Below are positions 33,354 to 45,204 of a stretch of 64,000 bases of DNA, in pieces. Made by a program: the position numbers and the translations under genes. Numbering within the stretch: position 1 is the stretch's first letter; the number at the start of each line of letters is the position of its first letter. The notes beneath the pieces were generated by a model. It did no database searches and was not told the origin of the DNA. It saw only the letters and a list, made by a program, of their open reading frames with translations. Origin of the DNA: Norana najaformis (lineage: Eukaryota; Annelida; Clitellata; Crassiclitellata; Hormogastridae); NCBI GenBank assembly GCA_964023275.1, contig OZ029914.1:17506049-17570048 (forward strand), read 5' to 3'.

Positions 33354-34930
33354 TTATTTTACCGAAATATTGTAGTTATACTAGTGCATGTCAAACACAA
33401 GAATTCAAAAAGTCGACCGTTTACTTCATCGAGAAGAAAAGCAGCGATAACTCCAATTCCATAATCCCTTGAAACAAGCTCTCTTGTATTCTAGATCCGG
33501 CCTTAATAACAGCACTCGCCCATTCATCATATCTGCCACCAGAACATTTCCTAATCTAGCAATAGCCATGGCATTCACGAATTCTTCGTTTTTTGATTGG
33601 TCTCGAAAGGACTTCAAAACTTCGCCTTTAGAGTTCAAAATGGCTAAACCGATGCCCGTCCGAAAAGAGCTTCCATCGTAACTCAGCAGAACAAACTGTT
33701 ATGACATGGCAATCTTCAGTTACTGAAAGTCTACTGACACAACTATCTACTGACCAGAATTTAACGACCTTTTTCTTGTAGGGATCCACACTCACAATAA
33801 ATATCTTGCCTGTCGAATCTTTATCGATTACGAAGAGGATTTCGCTTCGGTTGCATGGCTTGACATCTTGCAAATTTTCATAGTCGCGCAAAATCATCTC
33901 TTGCTTGCTTGACAGTGTCGTTGAATTAAAACGTTCAATAATAATGCTGCGGTCAGTAATAGCAAATATGTCGTCATTCAATTTTGCTATTCCCGTGATC
34001 AAATCGTTTTCTTCCAGCGCTGCCTTTATTTTGAACTTCTTAACCAAGACCGGGTTGGTCTTGTAGTCAGTGTTACCTTAAAACATTCAATAATGTTCTA
34101 ATGTAAATTGAAGATGTCAGTAAATGTAAAGTAAAATGAAAATCGAATGCAAATTCCTTAAAGTTGCTCAAATCGGAATAACTTCATTCACATTTAAAAT
34201 ATTTAATGCGGATGGTTCAGCAGATTAATATCTGAGTACTAGTAAGGATTCAAATTAAGTACTCAATCCAAGACTTCACTATTTTGGTTAAGATTCACGA
34301 TCTATGGCGTACCACTCTCTGGAGCGCTGCCGTTTCCACAGGACTCTTGTGTGTCATCTCTGTTCTGGACATGTCTCTACTTTCGAAGATACCATTGAGA
34401 TTCCTCTACTTCTCCTTATCTATCCTCCAGATCCAATTCTAAACACCACCCACCGTAGCCGTCTGACTGCCTCAATGCCTGGCTGTTGGATCTTGACCTG
34501 AAACCGAACCTTCTTACCTATTGATTTTGTTTTGACTGAGCGCCTGCGAATAAGCAAGTTCCCGGACATAGATTTCGTTGGGCGCTATAGAAATCTCGAG
34601 TTTACGATTACTATTACGATTACGGTGTGTAGACCGAAGTCAGCGGGCGCAGGTCAGACTTCACCTATGTAAGCTTGATAATTCTGCTCAGATATCTGTA
34701 AAGCAAGAATATTTTTAATATGTACCTTAGTTTATCCAATGTCAAGTTCCCAGCTTATTGTCAAATGATTTACCAGTCGTCGGAAATTCTTTCGTTTTAA
34801 GCCCACCATTGAGTGCCTTTTCCAGCAAGACTTGCTGAGTCATCGTTTTCAGAGAACATAGCAGTGATTCTTTTCTTAGTTCTTTTAGATCACTCTCTGT
34901 CCTCAGGCGTTTGAGTTTCTCTGTTCAACG
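33354..34930 (-). pseudogene. TRIM/NHL-like gene remnant (coiled-coil exon plus NHL-like exon)
   Basis: On the minus strand, about 34930-34757 encodes a charged helical stretch (EKLKRLRTESDLKELRKESL...MTQQVLLEKALNGGLKTKEF), like the coiled coil of TRIM proteins. About 34072-33354 encodes a propeller-like segment (LVKKFKIKAALEENDLITGI, DDIFAITDRSIIIERF, GEVLKSF, GNVLVADMMNGRVLLLRPDL) that begins after an AG acceptor at about 34073. The frame shifts at about 33690 and 33480, and the coiled-coil exon loses frame before its donor. It is therefore a host pseudogene, or an old paralogue, unlike the malin-like array genes because it has a coiled coil. Confidence 0.7.
34505..34625 (+). mobile_element. 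L2-like LINE or SINE 3' end with ATTACG-type tail
   Basis: 'gggcgctatagaaatc' followed by 'ttacgattactattacgattacg' resembles the 3' terminus of L2-group elements, whose ends usually read about GGCGCTATATAAAT with a short tail repeat. It sits in the intron-like gap of the TRIM-like remnant. Confidence 0.45.
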
Positions 34931-36769
34931 AGAAAGTTTCAAACAGAAGGCTTAAGATTGTCATGCTGAAATCTTAAGTATTGCTTCTAAGGTTCGAAGC
35001 TTCTAAAATCATTTCAAATTTCAACGAAATTAAAGAAAACTGATATAAAATCAACGACTTTTATATCAATCTCTATAAAATGTCCAAGTACATACATGCA
35101 TCAATTTACACATACATACTTAACTACTTACTTATAAACATAGAACATTGCATGGCAGGGAACAATGGCCGAACTAAACAATATGAAACTTTATTAGATG
35201 CACGCATACCCAACATATCCGCATACGTATTGGAAAGTGTTATTTCAGCTGCACAACAAATATGACCAACGATTATAATCAAAAAGTCTTTATCAGAATT
35301 ATTACCTGAACAAATTCGCAGAATGAAATGCTTGACCTATCTATATTTCATAGTCATCAAACGATTCGAAGCATTCGCTAGAATCAACACTCCTAAAATT
35401 ATAGTCCAATGACGTAATTCCTTTTTCGTTTCTCATACAAACACAAGTTAATTATATAGGGCAGATACATTTAACGGCATTTTCATTTACTGTTTGGTTA
35501 CAATACAATTTTGGGGAGTACCCTTAACCCCACGTCTGCAAATGTTTTAGTAAAAGGAAGTGCCTTTCATTCCATCTGTTGCTGTAATGGCATGTGCGTT
35601 AACTCCCTTATGTTAAGTGGTTTGCCAAACAATAAGGTCCACGGAATTTATAAAACCACCTCAAGGTCACCATTGCACTTTAAAACCGCTTAGCATCTTA
35701 CACCAGACTTAAAATTCATCGAAAGTTTGCCACAGTATTGAAACTGATAGTCATGAACAATAACGCAAACTTTAATCCTTTCAACAGCACTACTTGAGTA
35801 CCAGTAGACCTTTTGATAATTTTTCTATCTCTGAGCAGGCACAACTCTTTCAGGCTTGAATCTCCCCCACAAATTTGGACCCTACCTGCTTACACTGTTG
35901 GTCATTTGTTTTAATGAGAGTTTTTGATGAGTTAGCTACCTAAAACTGAGATATTTTTGTAAAAATGTTATGTATGTCTACTTTGTGAGATAAAGATTTT
36001 TATCAACGCAGAGTTGCATCCATTGATATCTATGATGACTGTAAAATGTACGTGTATTTTTCAATGCATTTCTGACTTAATTGTATGTACAAAAGTGATG
36101 ATAAATTAGATAACTTCGTGTTTTCGTTCTGTGTCTGTTGCCGGTTGTATTCTCTATTGCTTGTTGTTATTGTTTCGCATCAGTGTGTTGTCTTTCTATT
36201 TCGGCATGTCTAGGCTGATGCTTTATTTGATGATTTCATTCGGATGTGGTTTGTTGGAAAACTTAGTGTATTGAAAGCTTGTTAAGAGTTCATAGAAGTT
36301 GGACACGATATCTTTTAGGCCTTAAGCAAAAATCACTTTAACCTGTGTAATCTAGGTCTGTCACTGTGCTGACACAAGTGTGTAGCCTTGGAAACTAATG
36401 ACTGTCGCGGCTGATCCTGTTACGGGGAAGAACATGTATACAAAGGTGGTTAGCGTTATTGTATCACAGATTGCAACTGGTGGGCAACTTTGAGCCTAAC
36501 ATAACCAAATGAACTTGGCTCGAGCCAATCACACCAGCCGTCAAGGTCGAACTGAAGATCCCCGTTCTACATCGTCAAGTTAATGCGGGTGGTTTCGTTT
36601 TAGCGCTCTAACCCGACAAGCATCTGTTTTTGAAGCACATAATACGTCCGGGTCAAATTTTTAAACCATATGTCCATAATCTAAAACTTCTAAAACTGTT
36701 GGCGACCGTCATTGGCGACTAAATGACTAGAGAGAAACTCAACCACTCTAGATAGTCGTGTCTTTGGAT
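34931..36769. other. Unassigned intergenic stretch
   Basis: Nothing coding is recognised. The only explained part is the inverted copy of the ~115-bp dispersed repeat at 35918-36032. Confidence 0.45.
35918..36032 (-). repeat. Short dispersed repeat (~115 bp), copy 2
   Basis: Reverse complement of 31732-31844, from 'gagtttttgatgagttagc' to 'cattgatatcta', with few differences. Confidence 0.8.
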
Positions 36770-37450
36770 CAGTCTTAAAACTGACCCACAGTAAAGGTAT
36801 GGGTCAGTTTATCCACTGGCAACCGCATTTGCTTACAGATAAATTAAACTTTGAAAAACAAATCTGTTTAGACAATGAGGCGGTGAGTGTGGCAGTTGGT
36901 CTTCGTTTAGGCCTTGACCTTTGCTGCCGGCACATATGTCGATGTAGAGATGCTGTTGGCCCAGATGGTCACCACGGGCTAGTTTGCAAATTATCTAAGT
37001 GACGCTTTATTCTCCGTCATTTCATAAACGATGTCATGTAGCTCTCACTCAAGAGTGCAGATGTTCCAAGCACGAAGAAAACCATAAGCCTTCAGCGGAC
37101 TGAGATAAACAGCTCGATGGTGCTACAATTGTTCTTTGTGCTGCTGGTAAGTATATGAACTAGGATGCCACAATGGTCCATACTTGTGCCACCTCCTCCT
37201 TGTCGTAAAGAGCGATTTCAGCAGTTTCTTCAGATGAACAGAAAGCAATTCATAAGTCAGCCAAATATGCTTTGCTATCTACATCCCATATGTTTGTTCC
37301 AATTTCCTTTGAGACCCTTGGTCCTATAAATGCTCAGGGTGCAGAATTTGTTTCGGAGTTGGATTTCAGAGTCGCATTTCAGCAGTCTCCAGAGATGGCC
37401 GTTAGACTCGCTTTCTGTTCAATCATTTTATATTTCTAACCTAATTTTTT
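36770..37450 (+). mobile_element. Retroelement-derived fossil with a VGLRLG / C-C-H-C C-terminal module
   Basis: Reads NEAVSVAVGLRLGLDLCCRHICRCRDAV..DGHHGLVC at about 36870-36990, followed further on by a PISFETLGPINAQGAEFVSE stretch near 37297-37360. The same order (VGLRLG, C.C, GHHGL.C, later 'FETLGP') recurs in the C-terminal part of retroelement polyproteins widespread in invertebrate genomes. The clade is not determined. It is broken and looks old. Confidence 0.55.
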
Positions 37451-38189
37451 CATTCCTGAGGGATCATTTCTACTTCGAGTTAAAAAAATAATAATCTGAA
37501 TCTCGCTTACTCAGTATTCTAGCGGACATTGAGTACGGAAAGGTTACATTTTGTCTCGGACTATTTTCAGAATCTTTTCATGCAAAACTAATGAATGACG
37601 TCTTCAATTGACAGTTTAATAATTATTCAGTTTGCGCGGTAAAACTGAATAAAGAAAGGCAATAAATGTTAAATATCAAATCGGATGCAAAAATATTGAG
37701 AATTTGGAATGAGTGGAGTGTATGTAACAAACAACTAGTTCGCTCGGCAACCTCGACTAGCAATTCTGTTAGCAGATGAATTGGAGAAGCATTTCACATT
37801 CTTTTAGATGGATCCTTGGAACAATATTGTCCGGGAACTGATTTTGTCCCTGGCACTCAAATTTGACAAGACTGTTGACTACCGTGAGGCACCATACATC
37901 GCACGATGCTTCTGAGGGTATATAAATCGTCATTTCAAGATGGCGGCATAGCTTTTGATGCAGATCTTTTAAACTTATTTGCCATTTTTCAAATGGGTCT
38001 GTAATGTCATGAGCTGTCGCCGCAACCTCGTTGATTTAAGAACTTCAGGAACTTATTAATCTGATTGATTGAATCGATGTGATTGACTTGACTGTTACAA
38101 TTCATTACCGATTTAAATTGAACTGGCAAAAAGATTCAACCAGGAAGCAAAACCTCGCTTTTTGTATACCTTCAACAGACCAGCTAATT
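37451..38189. other. Unassigned intergenic stretch
   Basis: No gene recognised. A 35-bp stretch near 37783-37817 matches 11858-11892 in inverted orientation, too short to classify. Confidence 0.4.
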
Positions 38190-39568
38190 AATTTCTATCT
38201 AGTTTTAATGTCTAAGGGATTCCAGGCTTATTATTTAAGTTATTTTTTCTACATCCGGTTGTTAAGCTTTTCGTCAAGTAATTACATATGCTTTCTATAG
38301 CTCAGATTTTGTAATAGGAATATTGTTCAGCTGAAGTTGGGGCTTAGTTAAAGAGAAAATATCGAACTCAAATGTATACATTTTGACTTATTTATAGTCG
38401 ATAAGTCGACACTATATCGCTCATCTAGTATACCCAAATACCGGGAGACAGACAGATAGACACACAGACAGACATACAGACAGACATACATAGACAGACA
38501 CAGAGTAACAGACAGACAGAAAAGATGAGCAACTAAGGCAAAGTAGGAACAGATATTGAGAAGCAAAAAACCAAAAGAGAGACAGATATTGACTATTATA
38601 AAATACGTACAGATGTATCAGACACACAGACAAATAGGCATACATCCAAAGAGAAAGTCCGCCTATGAAACAGACGGGCAGACAGACAGAGAGCTACAGA
38701 AAGCCAGTGAGGTGCTAAGGTGGCAAAAGTTTATGGTATCGTAGAGATTGATAGGATGGTGAAAGAAGAGAATCCGAATAAGAACAGCTTGAACAGTTCA
38801 GATTTGAATTTTAATTAAATGCTCCATGAGAAAATGCAAGGCTAAATGCAAATTTATGTATGTAGCGCTAAAAGAAAACGAACGAGAAAATCAGGGAAAA
38901 TTGACCTACACAGAATAACTTTCATTAAATCGTTAAATCGACAACTACATATTATTATGTCCGTGCAGTAAACAAAATACGATATTGAGAATAATGCGTT
39001 CATTGAGTACTGCGTTCATCAATTTCGCCTCCATTAGAGTCGTGGTTCCTGTTGGTGAAAGAAGTTCCATGACCATTTAACCATGGTTTTATGAGATCCA
39101 GCACTGAGACTACAAGGCGCGTTTTGCTGAGGTAAGGGAACCATCAATAAAACAGGCCAAAGGGTTCTTTCAAATGAACTAGCTGCAACACTTAAACACA
39201 CTTTAAATATTTATCCTGATTAGCCAAGTATTATAATATTGAATCATGTATTTAAACTGATAGACCGAATTAGCCTAATTTACACCTAAAAATAACAGCC
39301 AATAGGCCACGACAATAAGCAACATCAAGCATATAGCACTGTAAGATTACCGTTAAACACTAAATCTACACCTAAATATCGATGCTCGTTACAAATTGTC
39401 TTCGCCCGACAGTTGTTACACGTTGAAACATATCGAGTGTTAAACTACCTACAAGATTAAATACACAAGCATCATTCTAAAATATATAGTCACTGTAAAG
39501 GAACCTTGGGTTCTTTGGTGTGTATATGTCAAAGATTTACACGACTGCATGTTGTAACCACATTCCCC
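38190..39568 (-). repeat. 3' flank block of RING-NHL unit 5
   Basis: Longest version of the 3' flank, homologous to 6401-7534 from its far end ('attccaggcttatt', 'ctacatccggttgt') and to 5190-6330. It includes the acag/cagaca microsatellite at about 38447-38520. Small frames here are repeat-derived. Confidence 0.7.
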
Positions 39569-40684
39569 TCATTCTGAAACATTTCGAGCATCGAATATCT
39601 GCACTTTTCCATCCTCCTGACCCACGTACATCCTTCCAGTCTTCGGATGCTGACAGACGTGACGTGGATAGGTAATTCCACTGGCGATCAGATGGCGTAC
39701 CAACTTAAGGTCTTCGGTTAGCAGCTGAATCCGGTGGTTGTAATAGTCGACCACGAGAATCAATCCATCTTCATCCTGAATCATCGACAGGGGTCTGTTC
39801 ATCTCCTGCTCGCCACTGCCGCCTCCTAAACCTGTTCCAAAGAAAGAGTTTTTCCTTGCCTGCCCAGTTTCGTCATCCAAGTACGAAGTCACACCGTGGC
39901 TCTTTACTATGCTCCATCCGTGGCAGACGATGAATTTTGATGATGGTGTCATAATCGAATGACGTGGAATCTCCAAATCTGGAAGTTCAACAGTCCTTAT
40001 CCTCAGAAAGTCAGATCCACTTGGTTTGTAAATGTAGATCCATCCCTTCCTCGCCAAGACATTGACTGGAGTGGCACAGGTGACCAACACCTGTTGATAT
40101 TTCTGTGAAACTGAAACTCCGAAAGGCTGTTCGTCAAGGATGGCAACCGGGTCTTCCTGCTTCCTTTCCTGTCCTTTCTGGTATTTGTATCTCCACAACC
40201 GCCCACCAAACATCGTGTGCCAGTCGGTAATGTAGAGACAACCCAAACTCTTGCAAGCTGCTATTCCTCGAGGCCACTTCATCTCGGAAATACTCAACTC
40301 TACAGGTGCTCCGGGAGCTTGGGTTTTTGAACCGATGTCGTATTTGAAAATGACATTCGCTGGCTGCTTACAAACGACGAATAGTTCATCGCCTAAGACG
40401 GTCATTCCCATGATCTTTTCTTTGTGCTGGATGACACCAGCACCCTGGACCTCCTTGATTTCGAGTTTGTACATCTCTCTGACATACTGGGGTGGATCGA
40501 CGCTGTCTTTCGGCACAACCGTTACGGTGAACAGACTTCTGCAATTAGGGCATGCTAGATGGTTACTTTTTCCGTTCTTTTCTCTAATTTCCTTGATGCA
40601 GTCTAGACAGAGGGCATGCTTACATGGAAGTTCACGACGATTGGTCGTCGCGTGATTGCAGATATTGCGGTCCTTGGAAGCCAT
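39569..40684 (-). CDS. RING-NHL protein, copy NHL-5 (RING lacks first zinc cysteine)
   Basis: This 371-codon intact ORF has an NHL propeller closely matching NHL-1, NHL-2 and NHL-4 (WPRGIAACKSLGCLYITDWH, SSKFIVCHGW, VVDYYNHRIQLL). In the RING, the first ligand C6 is replaced by Arg (codon CGC where the sisters have TGC), while C9, C21, H23, C26, C29, C45 and C48 remain. A C3HC4 RING that loses a site-1 ligand usually folds poorly, so ligase activity is doubtful; substrate binding could persist. The acceptor-like tract (cttggtcttgcag) is kept before the ATG. It is paired on the right with GPCR-2. Confidence 0.87.
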   Translation of the reverse strand: MASKDRNICNHATTNRRELPCKHALCLDCIKEIREKNGKSNHLACPNCRSLFTVTVVPKDSVDPPQYVREMYKLEIKEVQGAGVIQHKEKIMGMTVLGDELFVVCKQPANVIFKYDIGSKTQAPGAPVELSISEMKWPRGIAACKSLGCLYITDWHTMFGGRLWRYKYQKGQERKQEDPVAILDEQPFGVSVSQKYQQVLVTCATPVNVLARKGWIYIYKPSGSDFLRIRTVELPDLEIPRHSIMTPSSKFIVCHGWSIVKSHGVTSYLDDETGQARKNSFFGTGLGGGSGEQEMNRPLSMIQDEDGLILVVDYYNHRIQLLTEDLKLVRHLIASGITYPRHVCQHPKTGRMYVGQEDGKVQIFDARNVSE

Positions 40685-42221
40685 GTTCTTCTCTGCAAGA
40701 CCAAGATATCAAGTAGGATTTTATTAAAATCCGCATCTTTCAATGAATAGCTATTATATTATTCATAAAGAATAAAGCTGTGCAAAAAGAGCTCAAATAA
40801 CAGTCCTACAAACTAAAATTAAAACAACTGTCAGGAATAAAGTTAAATCATGTAGGCTAATACATGACATAATAATAAATAAAAGAATAAAAAAAACAGC
40901 AAAGAATATAACAGTCCAAGATAAAGAAAAACATTATTAGGCCTAACAAAAGAAACAGCTATCATTTTCACGTTTTATACAAATCTGATATTGTTACCTA
41001 CCCTATTTAAAATCATTTTTGTAATTTAAAATTAATAGGAGGCTGACTATGATTTACCAAGCTCACACTCAAAGCTACTGTCACTTTTGTGTTTGATTTT
41101 AATTTTCGCTTACATGCGTGTAATAGCTGATTATTTTAATTCTGAGTCATAGCATAGCTTTGTAATTAGGTTTACGTTACCACTTTAGATTCATTGACTT
41201 TACACGCCTAACAATGCCTTGAACTAACGATAAGTACTAGCAGTTGTCAGGATTTTTAACTATAGTAATAATCCAACGATACAAAGAAGTTGTAGAACTG
41301 TTTAAAATGGTATTTTAAATAAAGATATTACTATCACGACTCTACTTTGAAGTTTCTTGGATTTCACTGTAATGCAGAAGAAGATTTAGGCTACACTTTG
41401 CCCTATTCAGACAGTAGTCTATAATAAATGACGCAGTGCAGACAGAAGAGGTTCAATCAAAATAAAACACGGACAGAGAGAAGAAAAATACCGATTATGT
41501 TTACCTTCCATACTAGGGGCTACTAGTATATTTTAAGCCAAGCTAGAAAATGTTAATGTAACGACCGTAGCCTATGGGCTTGACGCAGCTGGCCTTTCGA
41601 TGAAATTATCGGGTAAAAATCCTTCATTAATGCTGCCCGTTCGAAATGTATTTCAAATTGTATTGTATTGTATTTGATAGCTTGTATAGCGTTTCCTACA
41701 GAAGAAACTACTCAGAGGAGCTTCCAGCATGAGAGCCCCTGGGAAATAAGAACGCCTTTAAACAACGAGCTGACTGAGCTCTGTCACCAACAGACTTGCA
41801 CAACGCGATTGATTCCATGGATATGGGCCAACAACAGGTCAAGAGCACGAACAAAATACTCGAAATACATTTATTTACCAAAAAATCCGAATCAGCAGTT
41901 GAATATCCCGAAATAATACGTAATCTGGATTGCAATTTCCCTATTATTATCTCCTAAATGCTACAATATGTTTACGAATCGTTTAAATCGACTACCTAAT
42001 GACCTTTGATCAGACTTCAAGGTTCCAGCAACTGAGTAAAGAAATTTTCGCTGGGAAATACCATTGTGCCAGTTGTACTTTCTCTTTTTCTGCCGAAAAA
42101 TAAAACCACTAAAGTGGTAGGCCTACTGTCTTCGCATTGTGAGATGGCATTGGTACGGCGTCGTGTGATGCCATGTGATACGACATTCATATAGTGCCAG
42201 AATTTCATAACATGCGCCTAA
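40685..42221 (-). repeat. Upstream block of RING-NHL unit 5, proximal part
   Basis: Collinear with 21706-23110. It is interrupted at about 42222 by a LINE, then continues as a short piece at 44343-44419 and again from about 47926. The part from about 41865 onward is also present at 58174-58540 through the younger duplication. Confidence 0.7.
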
Positions 42222-44342
42222 ATTTTCCCAATGCGTAAAAGATTTGAAAAAATGTGTAGAAATATAAGGATATTATTAAACTGAGGTAGAAATTTCTCTA
42301 GTACTAGCCTAATGTTTTTACTATAAATGATACAATGAATGACATTTGACAAATCTGAGATCGCGAACAGGTTTAAAGAATATTTTGTAAACATTTGGGC
42401 CTACGTTGGCCTCAAAGGTAGGCCTACGAGGAAATGAACCCAAATTTGATAAATTTTAATTGACTCCCTTTGTTCTTCAATGGGCCTATTGATGATTACT
42501 GAGAAGGATGTAACTGATGTTGCAAATCAATTGCATGTATCTTCCAGTTGTGGGATTGATGATCTAGACCCAAACATTGCCTAGGCCACAATTCAGTTCA
42601 TTGCTCAACCTTTGGCAGATATTATCAATTCTTCTTTCTCTACGGGCATTGTTCCAACGGATATAAAGATAGCTAAAATAATTACATTTTACAAATCCCA
42701 AAAGATGTAAAATAAATAATTATAGACCTATTTCTGCTCTTCCATATTTCTCCAAATATTTTGAGAAAATCATGTATAATAAGCTGATGGATAACCTATT
42801 AAAAATGAACTTAGTATCGCCAAACCAATATGACTTCCGTAAAGATCACTCCACGTTTATGGCATTAATAGATAAGCAGTGTAAGATTTCTGATTCTATA
42901 GACAATATTGAATTTTCTGTAGGAATTTTCTTCGGTTTGTATAAAGATTTTGACACCGTAGACCACCAAATTATGCTAAAAAACCGGAACACTATGGCAT
43001 CAGAGGTATAGATCTTCACTGGTTCTCTGAATACTTTAGGAATAGGCCCTAGTATGTATATTTTAATGGTGTTTTTTTCTGTTAACAAACTGGTTACTTG
43101 TGGAGTTCCATTGGTCTCTATATATTAGGGCCATTGTCTTTCCCAGAATATGTTAATTACTTGTCAAATACCTTAAAAAGTTTCATTTTGTACTGTTGCT
43201 GATGACACTAATGCCTTTATTTCAGATAAATTCTTAATTTCTTTGTTTGCTAGAGCTAACCAGGAGCTTCAGTTCATCTGTTTTTGGTTTAGAGCTAAAA
43301 AATTATCTGTTAACAGTGAAAAGACTAATTTTTGTTATTTTCCGTTATTCCCGCAAGCCACGCCCGGCATATGATTATTAGAGTAAATATGGATCGTAAA
43401 CTGATCAAGCAAACTACATCTTGTAACTTTTTAGATGTACACATGAACCAGAATTTGACATAGAAGGATCACATAGACCTCATATCCAAAAAGATGACAA
43501 AAATATTAGTATTTTATCCCGCATCCGATATTGCTTGACAAAATCTACTCTGCTTAGCATATATTATGCCTTGGGGCTCAAATTATCCCACTCGTTTGAG
43601 TGCACTCGAAATCCTACAGAAACGAGCCATTCGAGTTATTTTAAATCTACGCTGGTCCTCTAGCATTAAGACCACTTTCTATTGTACAGAATATTGCGAC
43701 TACGAGCTATAACAAAATTACAAATAAGTTTGTTCATGTTTCGGTATCATGTGCATATGTTGCCCTCAAATTTTGATAAATTCTTTTACCTGGGATTTGA
43801 TGTGCATGTTTATTATACTGGGGCGTCAGTGAATTATTGTAGTTCTACTGCTAAGTTAAAGCAGTATTCTATTAAACGTACTGACCCGGCAATATGGAAT
43901 TCTCTTCCAGATGATGTAAGAAATGTAATGACTATTAATCAGTTTAAAACTAGATAAAGAAATACTTGATTAGCCTGTATTATAGTGTTAACATATAATT
44001 GGTTATTATAAATGTCTTTTGGATTGTGTTGAAAATAATTACTGTTATTTTTATTGTGTAATCTGTAATCTGTCATACCATTTAAATCTTTCCACAGTTG
44101 TCATATGTCAAAGTTACCATGTTTGTATAATCGCCATAAGTTAACATTGTAAATGGGCCAGACGAGTCTTAAGCGGGTCTGTCTGAACCTCTACGGTTGA
44201 CCCATTGACCTGCACCAGCAATGTGCATATGCTATGGCTTATTTGTATTTGAAGGTTGTACTTTCTTGTATGTTGGTGCTCTAATGTGTAATGTCAATAA
44301 AAAATTCAATTTCAGTTTCAAATTTCAATTTCAATTTCAAAA
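42222..44342 (+). mobile_element. CR1/L2-group LINE, 5'-truncated, with (TTTCAA)n-type tail
   Basis: Plus-strand frames give IAQPLADIINSSFSTGIVPTD near 42600-42660 and then the RT palm: LMDNLLKMNLVSPNQYDFRK and GIFFGLYKDFDTVDHQIML at 42772-43011 (usually LDLSKAFDTVDH). The C-terminal part follows (QKRAIRVILNLRWSSS; SVNYCSSTAKLKQYSIKRT..WNSLPDDVRN) to about 43957. It ends in 'caatttcagtttcaaatttc' repeats. The frame breaks in several places and the endonuclease is absent. It inserted into the RING-NHL upstream block after 'gcgcctaaat'; the empty site is seen at about 11634-11645 and 23096-23108. Confidence 0.85.
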
Positions 44343-45204
44343 TGAGCAGCGTTCTTACAACAGCAAGATGACGCGGTCAAATTAGGCCCTATATTAAAAT
44401 AAGTGGGCACAGAGTAGCCCTAATTTTCTAATTTTCGAAATTTTAACTTTCACCCTCTCATATGGTCTCATATTAGTTAGGAACGTTTTGAGTAAAATTT
44501 GAAGCAGATCAGTCTGCATTTAGAGGTCGCTCATTGGCCAAAGTTTACTAAATAATCAGCATAGTATGAACTCTTATAAACTCTTATGCGCAATGCAAAC
44601 GTCTCTTTTGCACACGAGTCTTTTGCACATTCGACCGACTTCCTATATAAGATATATGAGGTTAACTAGCCACAACAAATGAGATGAACGTCCACTCGCC
44701 GAGAGACAGCCGAAGCCCAACATGACGAACAGATCCGAAGAAGACGGTCGAAGCCGACATTCATCCGCGGAGAACGACTAGAGCAGCAGCCAAAGGAGAC
44801 GGTTTGAGCAGAAGAAGATAGCAAGGCGTTCGCGATTACCTGTTAGCCTTACAGAAGTGAGAGAAGAAAGTAAACTACCTCGGAGAAGCAGGTCCTTAGC
44901 CACCTTATGCATCGCTACAGTGTACTTAAAGAGGATATCGGAACGGCAGCAACCCACACCATACAGCGAGTCGAAGATTTCTGGTTCCGCACTAGAAATT
45001 CAACCAAACATCGTCAACTCTCGATCAAAAAGCTCGAGCAACTATTCTATAGATTGCAATGGCTGAAGAAGAACAAGAGTTGTCAATCCAAGACTCAAAC
45101 AGCCAAAGGAGCTACGTTTTTAGACAGGATCGGGGAACTGTTTGACATTGTGCATGATAACGCCATGGAGCTCATCGAGAATCAAGCAGACAAGCTCTTC
45201 CTCG

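Noticed and set aside
38421-38645. Hydrophobic Cys/Leu/Ser-rich frames at 5054-5434 and 38348-38645 (look like membrane proteins)
   Set aside because: They translate the (GTCT)n/(ACAG)n microsatellite, and the apparent SVCLSVCL repeats are an artefact.
42017-42208. 63-codon minus-strand frame repeated at 58335-58526
   Set aside because: Identity reflects the young tandem duplication. The frame is not kept in the equivalent blocks at 22.9 kb or 11.4 kb.
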